Source: an uncultured Sphingobium sp. (GTDB lineage Bacteria; Pseudomonadota; Alphaproteobacteria; Sphingomonadales; Sphingomonadaceae). Taken from it: a stretch of 64,000 bases of DNA. The stretch covers positions 13,696-77,695 of the forward strand of contig CAMPHJ010000010.1 in NCBI GenBank assembly GCA_946885845.1, written 5' to 3'. This document shows positions 8,165-17,767 of the stretch, in pieces. The notes under the pieces are model-generated. The model had not been told where the DNA came from. It worked only from the letters and a program-made list of their open reading frames with translations, and did no database searches. Positions within the stretch are counted from its first letter, which is position 1. Each line of letters starts with the position of its first letter. The translations under genes were made by a program, and so were the position numbers.

Positions 8165-8664
8165 GTGTCTGCTTCGAACGCGCGAGAAGGTAATCCACTG
8201 CGTGAATCAGCCGGATTGTTGGGGCCTGCTCGATGCTACCTTGCCGTCATTCTCGACCTGCATTGTCGCCACGTCGTGGGGTGGGCCGTCAGCGACAGGA
8301 GGAAGAAGGATCTGGCGATCAGGGCATTAGATATGGCGGTGCGCCTGCGCCAGCCTCCGGAGGGCTGCTTTTTCCATTGGGATCGGGGCAGCCAATATTG
8401 TTCTTACGACTATCAGAAAAAGCTGCAGGCCTGTGGCCTGCGTCCATCGACGAGCGGCAGGGGTAGTTGTTGCGACAACGCCTTTGTTGAGACGTTCTTC
8501 AAATCCTGAAGGCGGAACTCATTTGGCGGCAAAGCTGGCCAACGCGGCGTCGGGCGGAAGCTGCCATCTTCCAGTACATCAATGGTTTCTACAACACCCG
8601 TCGCCGCCATTCATATCTGCGCGGCATCAGCCCGCTCGTGGTCGAAGCCAAGGTAGCAGAATGA
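8165..8664 (+). pseudogene. IS3-family transposase remnant (orfB, frameshifted, 5' truncated)
   Basis: The frame from about 8225 reads YLAVILDLHCRHVVGWAVSD, then HWDRGSQYCS and NAFVETFFKS, the D and E parts of the IS3 DDE catalytic core. At about 8508 one base is missing, and the tail continues in another frame as LKAELIW...YINGFYNTRRRHSYL to the TGA at 8662. The N-terminal third and orfA are absent. It separates the sugar locus from the beta-oxidation operon and marks a past insertion. Confidence 0.85.
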
Positions 8665-8761
8665 GGTAGGTGACCGGCACAAGACCGTTACAAATCTATT
8701 CTGCGCCCATTGGAAGTCCGACTTCTGAGCGCATTGAAGACCATCCGCTCAGAACCAGGAG

Positions 8762-9940
8762 TCAGACCCGCTCCCAAATCGCTGCGATCCCCTGGCCGCC
8801 GCCGATGCACATCGTCGCCAGCCCGTAGCGTGCGCCGACACGGCGCAGTTCATGGACCAGCTTGGTAGTGATGATCGCCCCGGTCGCGCCGATCGGATGA
8901 CCCAGCGAAATGCCACTGCCATTAGGGTTCACCTTTGCTGGATCAAAGCCCAGTTCCTTTGACACAGCACAAGCCTGCGCGGCGAAAGCCTCGTTAGACT
9001 CAATAACGTCGAGATCGGCGATGGTCAGTCCTGCCTTTTCCAACGCCCTGCGTGTGGCAGGCACCGGCCCGATGCCCATATAAGCGGGATCGACACCTGC
9101 GTGGCCGTAGGACACCAGCCGCGCCAAAGGCTTGAGACCACTGGCGCTCACCGCCGCCGCACTCGCCAGAACGACCGCCGACGCGCCGTCATTGATGCCC
9201 GACGCATTTCCTGCCGTGACGGTGCCTTCCTTCTGGAAAACGGGCTTCAGCTTGCCGAAGTCGTCCACTGCCGCGTCGGCCCGGACGAACTCATCGGTGT
9301 TGAACGGCACGAGTTTGCGACGCACCAGCACATCGACCGGCACAATCTGATCCTTGAAATAGCCCTGCGCTATGGCATTGGCCGCGCGCTTCTGGCTCAC
9401 GAATGCCAGTGCATCCTGCTCCTCCCGCGAGATGCCGTAGCGGGCGGCCACATTCTCCGCCGTCACGCCCATATGGATCGCTTGGAAGGGATCGGTCAGC
9501 GCGCCGATCAGGCCATCCTGCGCTACCGCATCGCCCATCTTCTGGCCCCAGCGCGCAGCGGGCAGGAAATAGGGCGCACGGCTCATGATTTCCGCACCGG
9601 CGCCGATCGCCACATTGCAATCGCCCAGCATGATCGACTGCGCGGCAGAGATGATCGCCTGCAAGCCCGATCCGCATAGGCGATTGACGGTTAGCGCAGG
9701 GCATTCCTGCGGCACGCCCGCCCCAATGGCAGCGATGCGCGCGGCATAGGCATCTCGCGGTTCGCAATGTACGACGTTTCCCAGCACGACGTTGCCAATT
9801 TCAGCCGCATCCACGCCCGCCCGCTCGATCGCCGCCTTGGCGACATGAGCGGCCAATTCACCCGGCCTTTGATCCTTCAGCGACCCGCCGAAGCTACCAA
9901 TGGCGGTTCGTGCCGCCGACAGCAGAAAAACGTCCGTCAT
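8762..9940 (-). CDS. Acetyl-CoA C-acyltransferase (thiolase)
   Basis: A 392-residue thiolase with the acyl-accepting Cys89 in NRLCGSG, His348 in GHPIGATGA and Cys378 in MCIGGGQG. It performs thiolytic cleavage of 3-oxoacyl-CoA, the last beta-oxidation step, and could also split acetoacetyl-CoA made by the CoA-transferase at 15457-16832. It is the third gene of a minus-strand operon after the acyl-CoA dehydrogenase and FadB-like genes, 14 bp from the latter. Whether it prefers long-chain or C4 substrates cannot be read from sequence; the operon favours a beta-oxidation thiolase. Confidence 0.92.
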   Translation of the reverse strand: MTDVFLLSAARTAIGSFGGSLKDQRPGELAAHVAKAAIERAGVDAAEIGNVVLGNVVHCEPRDAYAARIAAIGAGVPQECPALTVNRLCGSGLQAIISAAQSIMLGDCNVAIGAGAEIMSRAPYFLPAARWGQKMGDAVAQDGLIGALTDPFQAIHMGVTAENVAARYGISREEQDALAFVSQKRAANAIAQGYFKDQIVPVDVLVRRKLVPFNTDEFVRADAAVDDFGKLKPVFQKEGTVTAGNASGINDGASAVVLASAAAVSASGLKPLARLVSYGHAGVDPAYMGIGPVPATRRALEKAGLTIADLDVIESNEAFAAQACAVSKELGFDPAKVNPNGSGISLGHPIGATGAIITTKLVHELRRVGARYGLATMCIGGGQGIAAIWERV

Positions 9941-9954
9941 GTTTGTGACTCTCT

Positions 9955-12027
9955 CTAAGCGTTAAGGTCTTCGAACCGGCGCCCTTCGGCCGCCAGCTGC
10001 TCGATCAGGGGAGCGGGCGTCCAGGCCCAGCTATTGCGGCCCGCAGCATAGCTGCGCAGCCGATCCAGCAGCACGGGCAAGCCGATCAGGTCGCCTTGGA
10101 ACATCGGCCCGCCCCTTGCGGGGGAAAAGCCGTAGCCGTGCAGAAAGGTCATATCGACGTCAACCGGCCGACTGGCGATCCTTTCGCCCACAATCCGCGC
10201 GCCTTCGTTGATGAGGGTTAGCAGACAGCGCTCGACGATTTCCTCGTTGCTGATGGCACGACGGGTCAGACCGATCTCGGCCGAATAATCCTCGATCAGT
10301 TTGATCACTTCGGGATCAGGCTCCGCCGTCCGCCCGTCGGGATAGGCGTAGATGCCCTTCCCCGTCTTCTGCCCGAAGCGGCCTAGCTCGCAAATTTTGT
10401 CTATGACGCCAGAATAGGGTCTATGGGGCTGCTCCACCGCGCGGCGCTTGCGGATCGCCCAACCTATGTCCTGGCCTGCCAGATCCATCGTCCGGCACGG
10501 TCCCATGGCCATGCCCCATTGTTCCAGCGCGGCGTCGATCTGATGCGGCAGCACGCCTTCTTCAAGCATGAACCAGACCTGCCGCAGATATTCCTCGAAC
10601 ATACGGTTGCCGATGAAGCCATCGCATACGCCAGATACGACGCAGACCTTGCCCATGCGCTTGCCGAGCGCCATGGCAGTCGCCAGCACATCGGGCGCCG
10701 TCTCGCGCCCGCGCACGATCTCCAGGAGGCGCATGATATTAGCGGGCGAGAAGAAGTGCAGGCCTACGACGCGCGAGGGATTATGCGTCAGGGCCGCGAT
10801 GGCGTCGAGGTCTAAGGTCGATGTGTTGCTCGCTAGGATCGTATCAGGCCGGACGATCGCGTCTAGGCCGGTGAATATCTGCTGCTTGACCGCCATATCC
10901 TCGAACGCGGCCTCAATGACGAGATCGACCTCGCAGAGCGCATTGAGCGTGGGCGCAGGGGTGAAGGCGGCGATGCGCGCTTCCGCCACGTCGGCGCCGA
11001 TCCGCCCCTTCTCAACCTCGCGGGTCAGCGTCTTACGGATGGCCGCCTCCGCCTTGGCGAGCGCCTCGGAGCGGAGTTCGACCATAGTCACGGGTAGCCC
11101 CGCATTAAGCAGAGCGATGGTAATGCCCGTCCCCATCAGGCCGCCGCCGACAACGCCGACCCGCTGGATCGCCCGCGGTTGCGCATCCGACGAAAGGCCC
11201 GGAACTCTGCTGACCGCCCGCTCCCCGAAGAAGGCGTGGCGCAAGCCGCGTGAGGCAGGCGATTGCATCAAGTCGCCAAAGAGCGCTGCTTCCCGTGCCA
11301 GTCCCGCGGCGAGATCCCCCGACAGGGCCGCCACACAGTCGATCACGAAGCCGGGAGCCCGGCTGACGCTGGGGCGCAGCTTCGATCGGTGGCTCTCCAC
11401 CGCCTCTGCCACATCGGCCGGAGCCGGCAGGTCGCCCGTTCGTCGCACCGCAAGCAAGGCGCTCTGCGCGATCTCCAGCGCGGCGTTTACCACATCGCGC
11501 TCCACTATCTGGTCGATCAGCCCCCACTCCAGCGCCTGCTCCGCCGTCACCGGCTTGCCCGACAGCATCATATCGAGCGCGGCCCCAGCGCCAATCAGGC
11601 GCGGTAGTCGCTGTGTGCCGCCTGCGCCCGGCAACAGTCCCAGATGCACTTCGGGGAGGCCCAGCTTCGTCCCCGCCTGCGCGATGCGATAATGGCCGGC
11701 CATCGCCAATTCCAGCCCGCCGCCCAGCGCCATGCCATGGATCGCCATAATTATCGGCTTTCTGCTGCCCTCGACCAGCGCGATCAGATTCCTCAATTCC
11801 TGCCCCTGCGCGGGATTGTCGTCGAAATCGTTGATGTCCGCGCCGCCGCAGAACAGGCGACCCGCTCCGGCGATGACGATCGCGCGGCAGGCTGGCGCGC
11901 TATCCGCCAGCCGCAGCGCGCCGATAATCTCCTCGACAAAGCCGTTGCCAATGGACAGCGCATTGACCGGGCCGTTGTTGAGGCGCAGCAGCTTAATCGC
12001 GCCGATATGGGCAATCTCGACAGACAT
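9955..12027 (-). CDS. FadB/FadJ-like enoyl-CoA hydratase/3-hydroxyacyl-CoA dehydrogenase
   Basis: A 690-residue bifunctional enzyme. The N-terminal crotonase domain (about 1-190) has the oxyanion segments GAGRLFCGGADI and HGMALGGGLELAMA. An NAD-binding Rossmann domain begins at GVVGGGLMGTG near 290, followed by the dehydrogenase helical domains with HFFSPANIM and GFIGNRM. It hydrates enoyl-CoA and oxidises the L-3-hydroxyacyl-CoA. The length is typical of the 690-720 residue proteobacterial forms. It lies between the dehydrogenase and thiolase with 14-bp gaps, so the operon encodes a whole beta-oxidation turn. Confidence 0.93.
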   Translation of the reverse strand: MSVEIAHIGAIKLLRLNNGPVNALSIGNGFVEEIIGALRLADSAPACRAIVIAGAGRLFCGGADINDFDDNPAQGQELRNLIALVEGSRKPIIMAIHGMALGGGLELAMAGHYRIAQAGTKLGLPEVHLGLLPGAGGTQRLPRLIGAGAALDMMLSGKPVTAEQALEWGLIDQIVERDVVNAALEIAQSALLAVRRTGDLPAPADVAEAVESHRSKLRPSVSRAPGFVIDCVAALSGDLAAGLAREAALFGDLMQSPASRGLRHAFFGERAVSRVPGLSSDAQPRAIQRVGVVGGGLMGTGITIALLNAGLPVTMVELRSEALAKAEAAIRKTLTREVEKGRIGADVAEARIAAFTPAPTLNALCEVDLVIEAAFEDMAVKQQIFTGLDAIVRPDTILASNTSTLDLDAIAALTHNPSRVVGLHFFSPANIMRLLEIVRGRETAPDVLATAMALGKRMGKVCVVSGVCDGFIGNRMFEEYLRQVWFMLEEGVLPHQIDAALEQWGMAMGPCRTMDLAGQDIGWAIRKRRAVEQPHRPYSGVIDKICELGRFGQKTGKGIYAYPDGRTAEPDPEVIKLIEDYSAEIGLTRRAISNEEIVERCLLTLINEGARIVGERIASRPVDVDMTFLHGYGFSPARGGPMFQGDLIGLPVLLDRLRSYAAGRNSWAWTPAPLIEQLAAEGRRFEDLNA

Positions 12028-12041
12028 ACTGATCCTTCCGA

Positions 12042-13772
12042 TCAGAACGCGTCGGTGGGAAGGGCCATGATCGGCGCTTCGCCCCCACCGATGATCTCGG
12101 CCAGGCCCGTGACCTGCGGCAGCATCCGCCGGGCGTAGAAGTCGGCGACGGCGCGCTTGCCCTGATGCAGCGCGGTGTTATCGGTGGACGCCGCAGCCAT
12201 GCGGGTCCACATCCACCCCATAGCGACGAGCGCGAACATCCGGAGATAATCGACCGCCGCTGCGCCGATCGCATCCAGGCCCACGCCCCGCAGCGAGGCC
12301 GTCACCCCGCGCAGCAGCGACAGCGCCTCACGCGTCCTGTCCGCGATGACGAGGTCGCCCGCTGTCTCCAGATCCGCCGCGATGGAGGCGAAAAGGCCCT
12401 CGACCGCCGCCCCGTCGGCCAAGGCCAGCTTGCGCCCGACCAAATCCATCGCCTGCACCCCGTTGGTGCCCTCATAGATTTGGGCGATGCGGGCATCGCG
12501 GACATATTGCTCCATACCCCATTCGCGAATGTAGCCATGGCCGCCGAATACCTGCTGCGCTTGCACCGCGCTTTCGAAACCAAAGTCAGTGAAGGCCGCC
12601 TTCACCACGGGGGTCAGCAGAGCGACCAGCGCATCGGCCTTGGCCCTCTCGGTTGCGTCCGGGTGAGCATGGGCACGGCCCAGCTGCAATGCCGTCCAGC
12701 CGGCGAGCGCCCGCCCCGCTTCGACAAAGGCACGGATGTTGAGCAGCATCCGCCGCACATCGGCATGCTCGATGATCGGTACCGGCCCGCGCGCACCATC
12801 GGCGCTGCGGCCCTGCAAGCGTTCCTTGGCATAGGCGACAGCCTGCCCATAGGCACCCCCAGCGATGCCCAGTCCCTGGATGCCGACCATCAGACGTTCT
12901 GCATTCATCATCGTGAACATGGCGGCCAGACCTCGATGATGCGCGCCGACCAGCCAGCCGGTCGCGCCGTCATAGTTCATGACGCAGGTCGGCTGGGCAT
13001 GGATGCCCATCTTCTTTTCCAGCGCCCCGACCGACAGGCCGTTCGGCCGCGTGAAGTCGCCGTGGGCATCGGGCAAATATTTAGGCACTAGGAAGAGACT
13101 GATCCCCTTCACGCCCTCCGGTGCGTCAGGCAAGCGGGCGAGGACTAGATGAACGATATTGCCGCCGAAATCATGGTCGCCCGAAGAGATGAACATCTTC
13201 GTGCCCGTTACTGCATAGCTGCCGTCACCCAGCGGTTCTGCCTTGGTCTTGAGCAGAGCGAGGTCGGTGCCCGCGCCGCTTTCGGTTAGCGCCATCGCGC
13301 CCGTCCATTCACCGCTGACCATCCGCGGCAGATAGGTGGATTTGAGCTCATCGCAGGCATGCGCCATAATCGCCTCGCACGCGCCGCGTGTCAGGCCGGG
13401 GAACAGTCCGAAAGAGAGGTTAGTGGCCGATACCATCTCGTCCAGCCAGAGCTGAAGGATGAAGGGTAGACCCTGCCCGCCATATTCGGGCGCCGCCGAC
13501 AGGGAGGTCCAGCCGGTCCGCGCGAAATCACGCCAGGCTTCAGCAAATCCATGCGGCGTTTGGACCGTTCCGTCGACCAGCTTGCTGCCCTGCTCGTCCC
13601 CCTCGCGGTTTAGCGGATGCAGACGGTCGGCGCACATGCGCCCAGCCTCCTCCAGCACCGCTGCGGCGAGGTCGGCATCCACATCCTTGCCGATCCCGGC
13701 CATCTCCGCATCGAAGTCGAGCATGTTCAGGAGGAAGCGGTAATCATCGATCGGCGGAATATAACTGTACAT
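12042..13772 (-). CDS. Acyl-CoA dehydrogenase (FadE-like, long form)
   Basis: A 576-residue FAD enzyme with an extra C-terminal domain, typical of bacterial long-form acyl-CoA dehydrogenases. Recognisable parts are the N-terminal helical domain (PEYGGQGLPF), the FAD/substrate loop (MALTESGAGTDLA), the KMFISSGDHD strand and the C-terminal QQVFGGHGYIREWGMEQ with YEGTNGVQAMDLVGRK. It introduces the 2,3-double bond in acyl-CoA and passes electrons to ETF. It is first in the operon, 85 bp downstream of a TetR gene. A truncated relative lies at 413-825. Confidence 0.92.
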   Translation of the reverse strand: MYSYIPPIDDYRFLLNMLDFDAEMAGIGKDVDADLAAAVLEEAGRMCADRLHPLNREGDEQGSKLVDGTVQTPHGFAEAWRDFARTGWTSLSAAPEYGGQGLPFILQLWLDEMVSATNLSFGLFPGLTRGACEAIMAHACDELKSTYLPRMVSGEWTGAMALTESGAGTDLALLKTKAEPLGDGSYAVTGTKMFISSGDHDFGGNIVHLVLARLPDAPEGVKGISLFLVPKYLPDAHGDFTRPNGLSVGALEKKMGIHAQPTCVMNYDGATGWLVGAHHRGLAAMFTMMNAERLMVGIQGLGIAGGAYGQAVAYAKERLQGRSADGARGPVPIIEHADVRRMLLNIRAFVEAGRALAGWTALQLGRAHAHPDATERAKADALVALLTPVVKAAFTDFGFESAVQAQQVFGGHGYIREWGMEQYVRDARIAQIYEGTNGVQAMDLVGRKLALADGAAVEGLFASIAADLETAGDLVIADRTREALSLLRGVTASLRGVGLDAIGAAAVDYLRMFALVAMGWMWTRMAAASTDNTALHQGKRAVADFYARRMLPQVTGLAEIIGGGEAPIMALPTDAF

Positions 13773-13806
13773 CGGAAATCCCCCAGAATTTCACCTGTGC
13801 CTACAC

Positions 13807-13847
13807 CAAACATCTGTTACAGTCAACGATGCGAGGTTGGATGTTTG
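13807..13847. promoter_or_regulatory. Spaced inverted repeat in the beta-oxidation operon promoter
   Basis: CAAACATC (13807-13814) and GATGTTTG (13840-13847) form a dyad with arms 33 bp apart, about three helical turns, between the TetR stop and the acyl-CoA dehydrogenase start. It could be a TetR operator pair, but a chance dyad cannot be excluded. Confidence 0.3.
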
Positions 13848-13857
13848 ATGCCATCAG

Positions 13858-14445
13858 CTATGCGTGGCGGAATATCGTGACGATCTGGGCAGCGAGTTCG
13901 GCAGAATTCAACCTGCCGCGACGATACCACTCGGAAACCGAGTTCAGCTGCGACAGCAATAGATTGCGATAGATTGACCGATCTATTCCTGATGGCAATG
14001 GCAATTCTTCCACTAGATCCCGGAACAGTTTTTCGAACCGGTCGCGCCGAGCAATTAGCTGTTCGCGAACCACCTCGGGCACTTCGCGAAAGTCATTCAT
14101 CATTGGCAGCGTCAAAGAATCAGGCGCCAATTGGATTTCGAGAAAGGCCCCGCAGGCTGCTTCAAGTTTCGCCCAGGGATCATGTTGTGCGCCAACAGCC
14201 TCAGCGATCTTGTCCTGAGCCGCGTCTAATGCCCCATTATGCAGTTCAACGAACAGCGCGTCCTTCGATTTGATATGATGATAGAGTGATCCGCCCAGAA
14301 CACCCGCCTGTTCGCCGATTTCCCGCATCGACGTGCCCCTATAGCCCTTGCGCGCGAACAGCTGCGCGGCAATCTCCAATATTTCCCGGCGGCGGTTCGG
14401 CCGCTCGTGATCCACGTCGGAAGAAGACAGGCTCTTAGACACCAT
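13858..14445 (-). CDS. TetR/AcrR-family regulator, probable repressor of the beta-oxidation operon
   Basis: A 195-residue TetR protein. The DNA-binding domain is near residues 18-65 (RREILEIAAQLFARKGYRGTSMREI then GSLYHHIKSKDALF), followed by an all-helical ligand domain. The HTH resembles KstR2-like TetR regulators that sense acyl-CoA thioesters, which is a family impression. It is transcribed in the same direction as and just ahead of the dehydrogenase-FadB-thiolase genes, so an acyl-CoA-responsive repressor is the natural reading. It lies 29 bp after the LysR gene stop. Confidence 0.85.
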   Translation of the reverse strand: MVSKSLSSSDVDHERPNRRREILEIAAQLFARKGYRGTSMREIGEQAGVLGGSLYHHIKSKDALFVELHNGALDAAQDKIAEAVGAQHDPWAKLEAACGAFLEIQLAPDSLTLPMMNDFREVPEVVREQLIARRDRFEKLFRDLVEELPLPSGIDRSIYRNLLLSQLNSVSEWYRRGRLNSAELAAQIVTIFRHA

Positions 14446-14474
14446 GGCGCGCTAGCACATCAGCCACGCCCTGA

Positions 14475-15374
14475 TCACCTGCTTTGTTGATCCAGGCGCA
14501 GTTGGCTTGCTCGTTCGAAAATCTTTGTGGTCAAGGGCTCATGGTCAGAGGAGCGCATAGCAACGTGGAACTCCACAGGTGCGAGCGCTGGCATCCCGTC
14601 CAATTCTACAAGATCGCCTCGGGTCATATCCGCGCACACCATCGGTTCAGGAAAAATGCCGATACCTCCACCCGCCTTCGCAATGTCAACCATCATTCTG
14701 GCGTTGTTGCAAAGGTTGAGCGACTGCTGCTCGATGCGTGATGCCGCGATGGCCTCCCGCATGCGGCCGTGGATCGGTGAATGGCTGGCCAGAGACCAGA
14801 CAGGAACGGGACGATCTGGCGAAGCTGCACAAAAGGACGCAGCTACTTCAGGGCTAGCGAGCCAGACCAGTTCCACTGCTCCGATCGGGCATACTTGCAG
14901 CGACGGATGGGCGATCGGCCCGGCCGCAAAAGCGATATCGGTCGTACCCTTGAGCAGTTGTTGAATGAGGTTTGCAGTGAGGTCTATTTCAAGCTCAAGA
15001 CTGACCAAAGGCATGTCTGCCTTCAATGCGGAGAGAAAGGCGGGAAGGCAACTTGCTGCAACGATCTCGCCCGTTCCGATGCGAACAACACCGCTCGCTT
15101 CTCCATAACCTCCGCAGCGCCGCAAGGCAGTGTGCATGTCACCCCAAAGCATTCGGCAATCGCGAACAAGCTGTCGACCTGACGGTGTCAAGGTCATGCT
15201 TCTGCCCTCACGACGGAAAAGGGACGCACCTAAATGCGCCTCCAATTCGCGGACCCGGGCCGAAATAGTGGGCTGGGTTGTATTCAGCCGCTCGCCAGCA
15301 GCGGCAAAGGTGCCGAGCCGTTCGATCCAGAGCAGGGTTTCAATATGGTACATGCTGATACGATTTATAGGCAT
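14475..15374 (-). CDS. LysR-family transcriptional regulator
   Basis: A 299-residue LysR protein with an N-terminal winged HTH (FAAAGERLNTTQPTISARVRELEAHLGASLF) and a periplasmic-binding-type effector domain from about residue 90. An in-frame ATG at 15353 is an alternative start. It is divergent from the CoA-transferase genes across an AT-rich 82-bp gap, the usual LysR arrangement, so it probably controls scoAB. The effector is unknown; a ketoacid or acyl compound would fit. Confidence 0.87.
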   Translation of the reverse strand: MPINRISMYHIETLLWIERLGTFAAAGERLNTTQPTISARVRELEAHLGASLFRREGRSMTLTPSGRQLVRDCRMLWGDMHTALRRCGGYGEASGVVRIGTGEIVAASCLPAFLSALKADMPLVSLELEIDLTANLIQQLLKGTTDIAFAAGPIAHPSLQVCPIGAVELVWLASPEVAASFCAASPDRPVPVWSLASHSPIHGRMREAIAASRIEQQSLNLCNNARMMVDIAKAGGGIGIFPEPMVCADMTRGDLVELDGMPALAPVEFHVAMRSSDHEPLTTKIFERASQLRLDQQSR

Positions 15375-15456
15375 TGATGATGATTAATTAAAAAAACAAA
15401 TCATTAGAAGTGATCAATCTCTCGCGTCAAAAAGAATTGGACTCGAGGAGATAGCG

Positions 15457-16167
15457 ATGGTCAAGAAGTTCTACCCCGATGCTGCGTCTGCGTTGGAGGG
15501 CCTTCTCTTCGACGGCATGCATCTTTGTGCAGGCGGCTTTGGACTTTGCGGAATTCCCCAGCGGCTGATCGACGCGATCCGTGATTCGGGGGTCAAGGAC
15601 CTCACCATCGCCTCCAATAACGCCGGGATCGACGGCGAAGGATTGGGCAAGCTGCTGCGCACGCGGCAGGTCAAGAAGATGATCAGTTCCTATGTCGGCG
15701 AGAACAAGGAGTTCGAGCGGCAATATCTGAGCGGCGAGTTGGAGGTGAAGTTCTGCCCCCAGGGCACTCTGGCCGAGCGCTGCCGTGCTGGCGGCGCTGG
15801 CATTCCGGGCTTCTACACCAAGACGGGCGTTGGCACGGCGGTGGCCGAGGGCAAGGAAGTGAAGAATTTCGACGGGCAGGATTATATCCTGGAACGCGGC
15901 ATCTTTGCCGATGTCGCTATCATCAAGGGATGGAAGGCGGACGAGAGCGGCAATCTCATTTTCCGCAAGACATCGCGCAACTTCAATGCGCCGATGGCGA
16001 CCGCCGCGAAAATCTGCGTGGCTGAAGTGGAGGAAGTCGTGCCGGTCGGCAGCCTCGACCCCGACGCGATCCACCTGCCCGGCATTTATGTGAAGCGCAT
16101 GATCGTCGGGGCGCCTTACGACAAGAAGATCGAATTCCGCACCGTTCGCCAGAGGGAGACCGTATAA
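15457..16167 (+). CDS. scoA: 3-oxoacid CoA-transferase subunit A
   Basis: A 236-residue alpha subunit with the family I CoA-transferase glycine motif GGFGLCGIP at 26-34 and the SNNAG and [19 protein letters not shown] segments. With subunit B it moves CoA from succinyl-CoA to acetoacetate or another 3-oxoacid. GAGGAG precedes the ATG by 6 nt. The stop overlaps the subunit B start by 1 bp. Acetoacetate is an end product of leucine breakdown, so placement beside the MCC operon is meaningful. Alternatives are 3-oxoadipate CoA-transferases, but the sequence looks more like the succinyl-CoA:acetoacetate form. Confidence 0.9.
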   Translation: MVKKFYPDAASALEGLLFDGMHLCAGGFGLCGIPQRLIDAIRDSGVKDLTIASNNAGIDGEGLGKLLRTRQVKKMISSYVGENKEFERQYLSGELEVKFCPQGTLAERCRAGGAGIPGFYTKTGVGTAVAEGKEVKNFDGQDYILERGIFADVAIIKGWKADESGNLIFRKTSRNFNAPMATAAKICVAEVEEVVPVGSLDPDAIHLPGIYVKRMIVGAPYDKKIEFRTVRQRETV

Positions 16168-16832
16168 TGGCCCAAGAAACCAAAGGCTGGACTCGTGACG
16201 AGATGGCTGCGCGGGCGGCCAAGGAACTGAAGGACGGCTTTTACGTCAACCTTGGCATTGGCATTCCGACGCTGGTGGCTAATCATATTCCCGCTGGCGT
16301 GGAAGTGACGCTCCAGTCGGAAAACGGCATGCTGGGCATCGGACCTTTCCCGTACGAGGGCGAGGAGGATGCGGACCTGATCAATGCGGGCAAGCAGACG
16401 ATCAGCGAGCTGCCGAACAGCGTCTATTTCTCCAGCGCCGACAGCTTCGCCATGATCCGGGGCGGGCATATCGACCTTACCGTGCTGGGTGCGATGGAAG
16501 TCGCGGAAAATGGCGACATTGCCAATTGGATGATCCCCGGCAAGATGATCAAGGGCATGGGCGGCGCGATGGATCTGGTCGCGGGCGTCAAGAAGATCAT
16601 CGTCGTCATGGAACATACGTCGAAGGATGGCAGCCCCAAGTTCATCCCGGCCTGCACCCTGCCGCTGACCGGCAAGAATGTGGTCGACATGGTCGTCACC
16701 GACCTGTGCGTGTTTCAGCGGCCTGATCATGATAGTTCATTCCAGCTCATTGAGCTCGCGCCGGGCGTGACGGCGGAGGAAGTCGCCGCTAAGACGACGG
16801 CTCATTACGTATGTAGGGTACGGCCAACATGA
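16167..16832 (+). CDS. scoB: 3-oxoacid CoA-transferase subunit B
   Basis: A 221-residue beta subunit carrying the catalytic glutamate E52 in [10 protein letters not shown], which forms the glutamyl-CoA thioester. It pairs with the upstream subunit A. The final residues CRVRPT look unlike the usual tail and lie right before the decayed ppdK fragment, so a few native C-terminal residues may have been replaced. The core is intact and activity is likely. Confidence 0.9.
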   Translation: MAQETKGWTRDEMAARAAKELKDGFYVNLGIGIPTLVANHIPAGVEVTLQSENGMLGIGPFPYEGEEDADLINAGKQTISELPNSVYFSSADSFAMIRGGHIDLTVLGAMEVAENGDIANWMIPGKMIKGMGGAMDLVAGVKKIIVVMEHTSKDGSPKFIPACTLPLTGKNVVDMVVTDLCVFQRPDHDSSFQLIELAPGVTAEEVAAKTTAHYVCRVRPT

Positions 16833-17225
16833 GCACCACCGCGGTGCGTTATGTCTCTCACTTCGGGGCCGGCGCGGATGACGGCGGCAAGGGTGACAAG
16901 AACCTCCTTGGTGGCAAGGGCACCAATGTCGATGGCATGCCGGCTATCGGCCTGCCGGTGCCGCCGGGCTTCACCATCACGATCGAAATGCGCACCCGCT
17001 ATTATCAGGATGGGAGCGTCCTTCCGAAGAGCCCGAATGCGGATGTTGCCAACGGCATCGTCCGTATTGAAGGCGTAACCGGCAAAATTACGGCAACGCG
17101 GCCGATCCGCTGCTCGTCTCCGTCCGCTCGTGCGCGCGCATTTTCATGCCAACATGATGGACACCGTCCTCAACCTTAGCCTCAATGACGAAACCGCCCT
17201 GGGGCTCGCCGCCGCGTCAGATCAC
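16829..17225 (+). pseudogene. ppdK: Pyruvate phosphate dikinase fragment, frameshifted and truncated
   Basis: An ATG at 16829 overlaps the scoB stop and opens with the PPDK N-terminal nucleotide-binding pattern: KNLLGGKGTNVDGMPAIGLP, then VPPGFTITIE. At about 17090 the frame slips and reads as NAADPLLVSVRSCARIFMP. After about 17152 it slips again to MMDTVLNLSLNDETALGL. It ends abruptly near 17225 against the bioB remnant. Only about 130 of some 880 residues are represented, so the product cannot interconvert pyruvate and phosphoenolpyruvate. Confidence 0.82.
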
Positions 17226-17767
17226 GAGTGTTTTCTCGCCTCGATCCGGTCCTCAAAGGTCCGGGTGGTGATGACGTTGGCGTAATTTTCCGGCGAGGTG
17301 TCGACATTATGATTGTAATAATCGAGGCCGGCATCCGCGAGCTGCTTCGCCTGATCGGACGACAGCATGCCTAACGTCATGCAGGTTTCCATGCCCATCT
17401 GGCGCACGCCCTTCACCATCTCGATGAGCTTGGGCATGTCCCGTTCCTTGGAATTGCGCCATGCGGCACCCATGCAGAAACGGCCCGAACCATGGTCCTT
17501 CGCCTGCGCCGCCGCCTGCAGCACAGCCTGCACATCCATCAGCTTGGTGGCCTTGAGGTCGTTTTCCGCCTCGGTCGACTGGCTGCAATAGCCGCAATCT
17601 TCCGGGCAGCCGCCGGTCTTGATCGACAGCAGCGTGGAAAGCTGCACCTCATTGCGCGGGAAGTTCGCGCGATGGATCGACTACGCCTCAAACATCAGGT
17701 CGTTGAAGGGCAGGTCGAACAGCGCGGCGATCTCGTCGCGGGTCCAGTCGGTGCGGCATTCATTCAT
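17222..17767 (-). pseudogene. bioB: Biotin synthase remnant with internal stop and missing 3' half
   Basis: Reading leftward from the ATG at 17767, the frame gives TDWTRDEIAALFDLPFNDLMFEA, then a TAG at 17681-17683 where a glutamine codon is expected, and then the radical-SAM core [13 protein letters not shown] with its three cysteines. Homology ends near 17222 at the ppdK remnant, about 180 of some 340 residues in. The start overlaps the citE stop as ATGA, so bioB was once the last coupled gene of the leucine operon, where it could have supplied biotin for the carboxylase. It is not functional now. Confidence 0.87.

Noticed and set aside
10568..11692. A 374-codon plus-strand frame opposite the FadB-like gene
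   Set aside because: Serine/arginine-rich composition typical of antisense of a GC-rich gene; the opposite strand encodes a well-defined enzyme.
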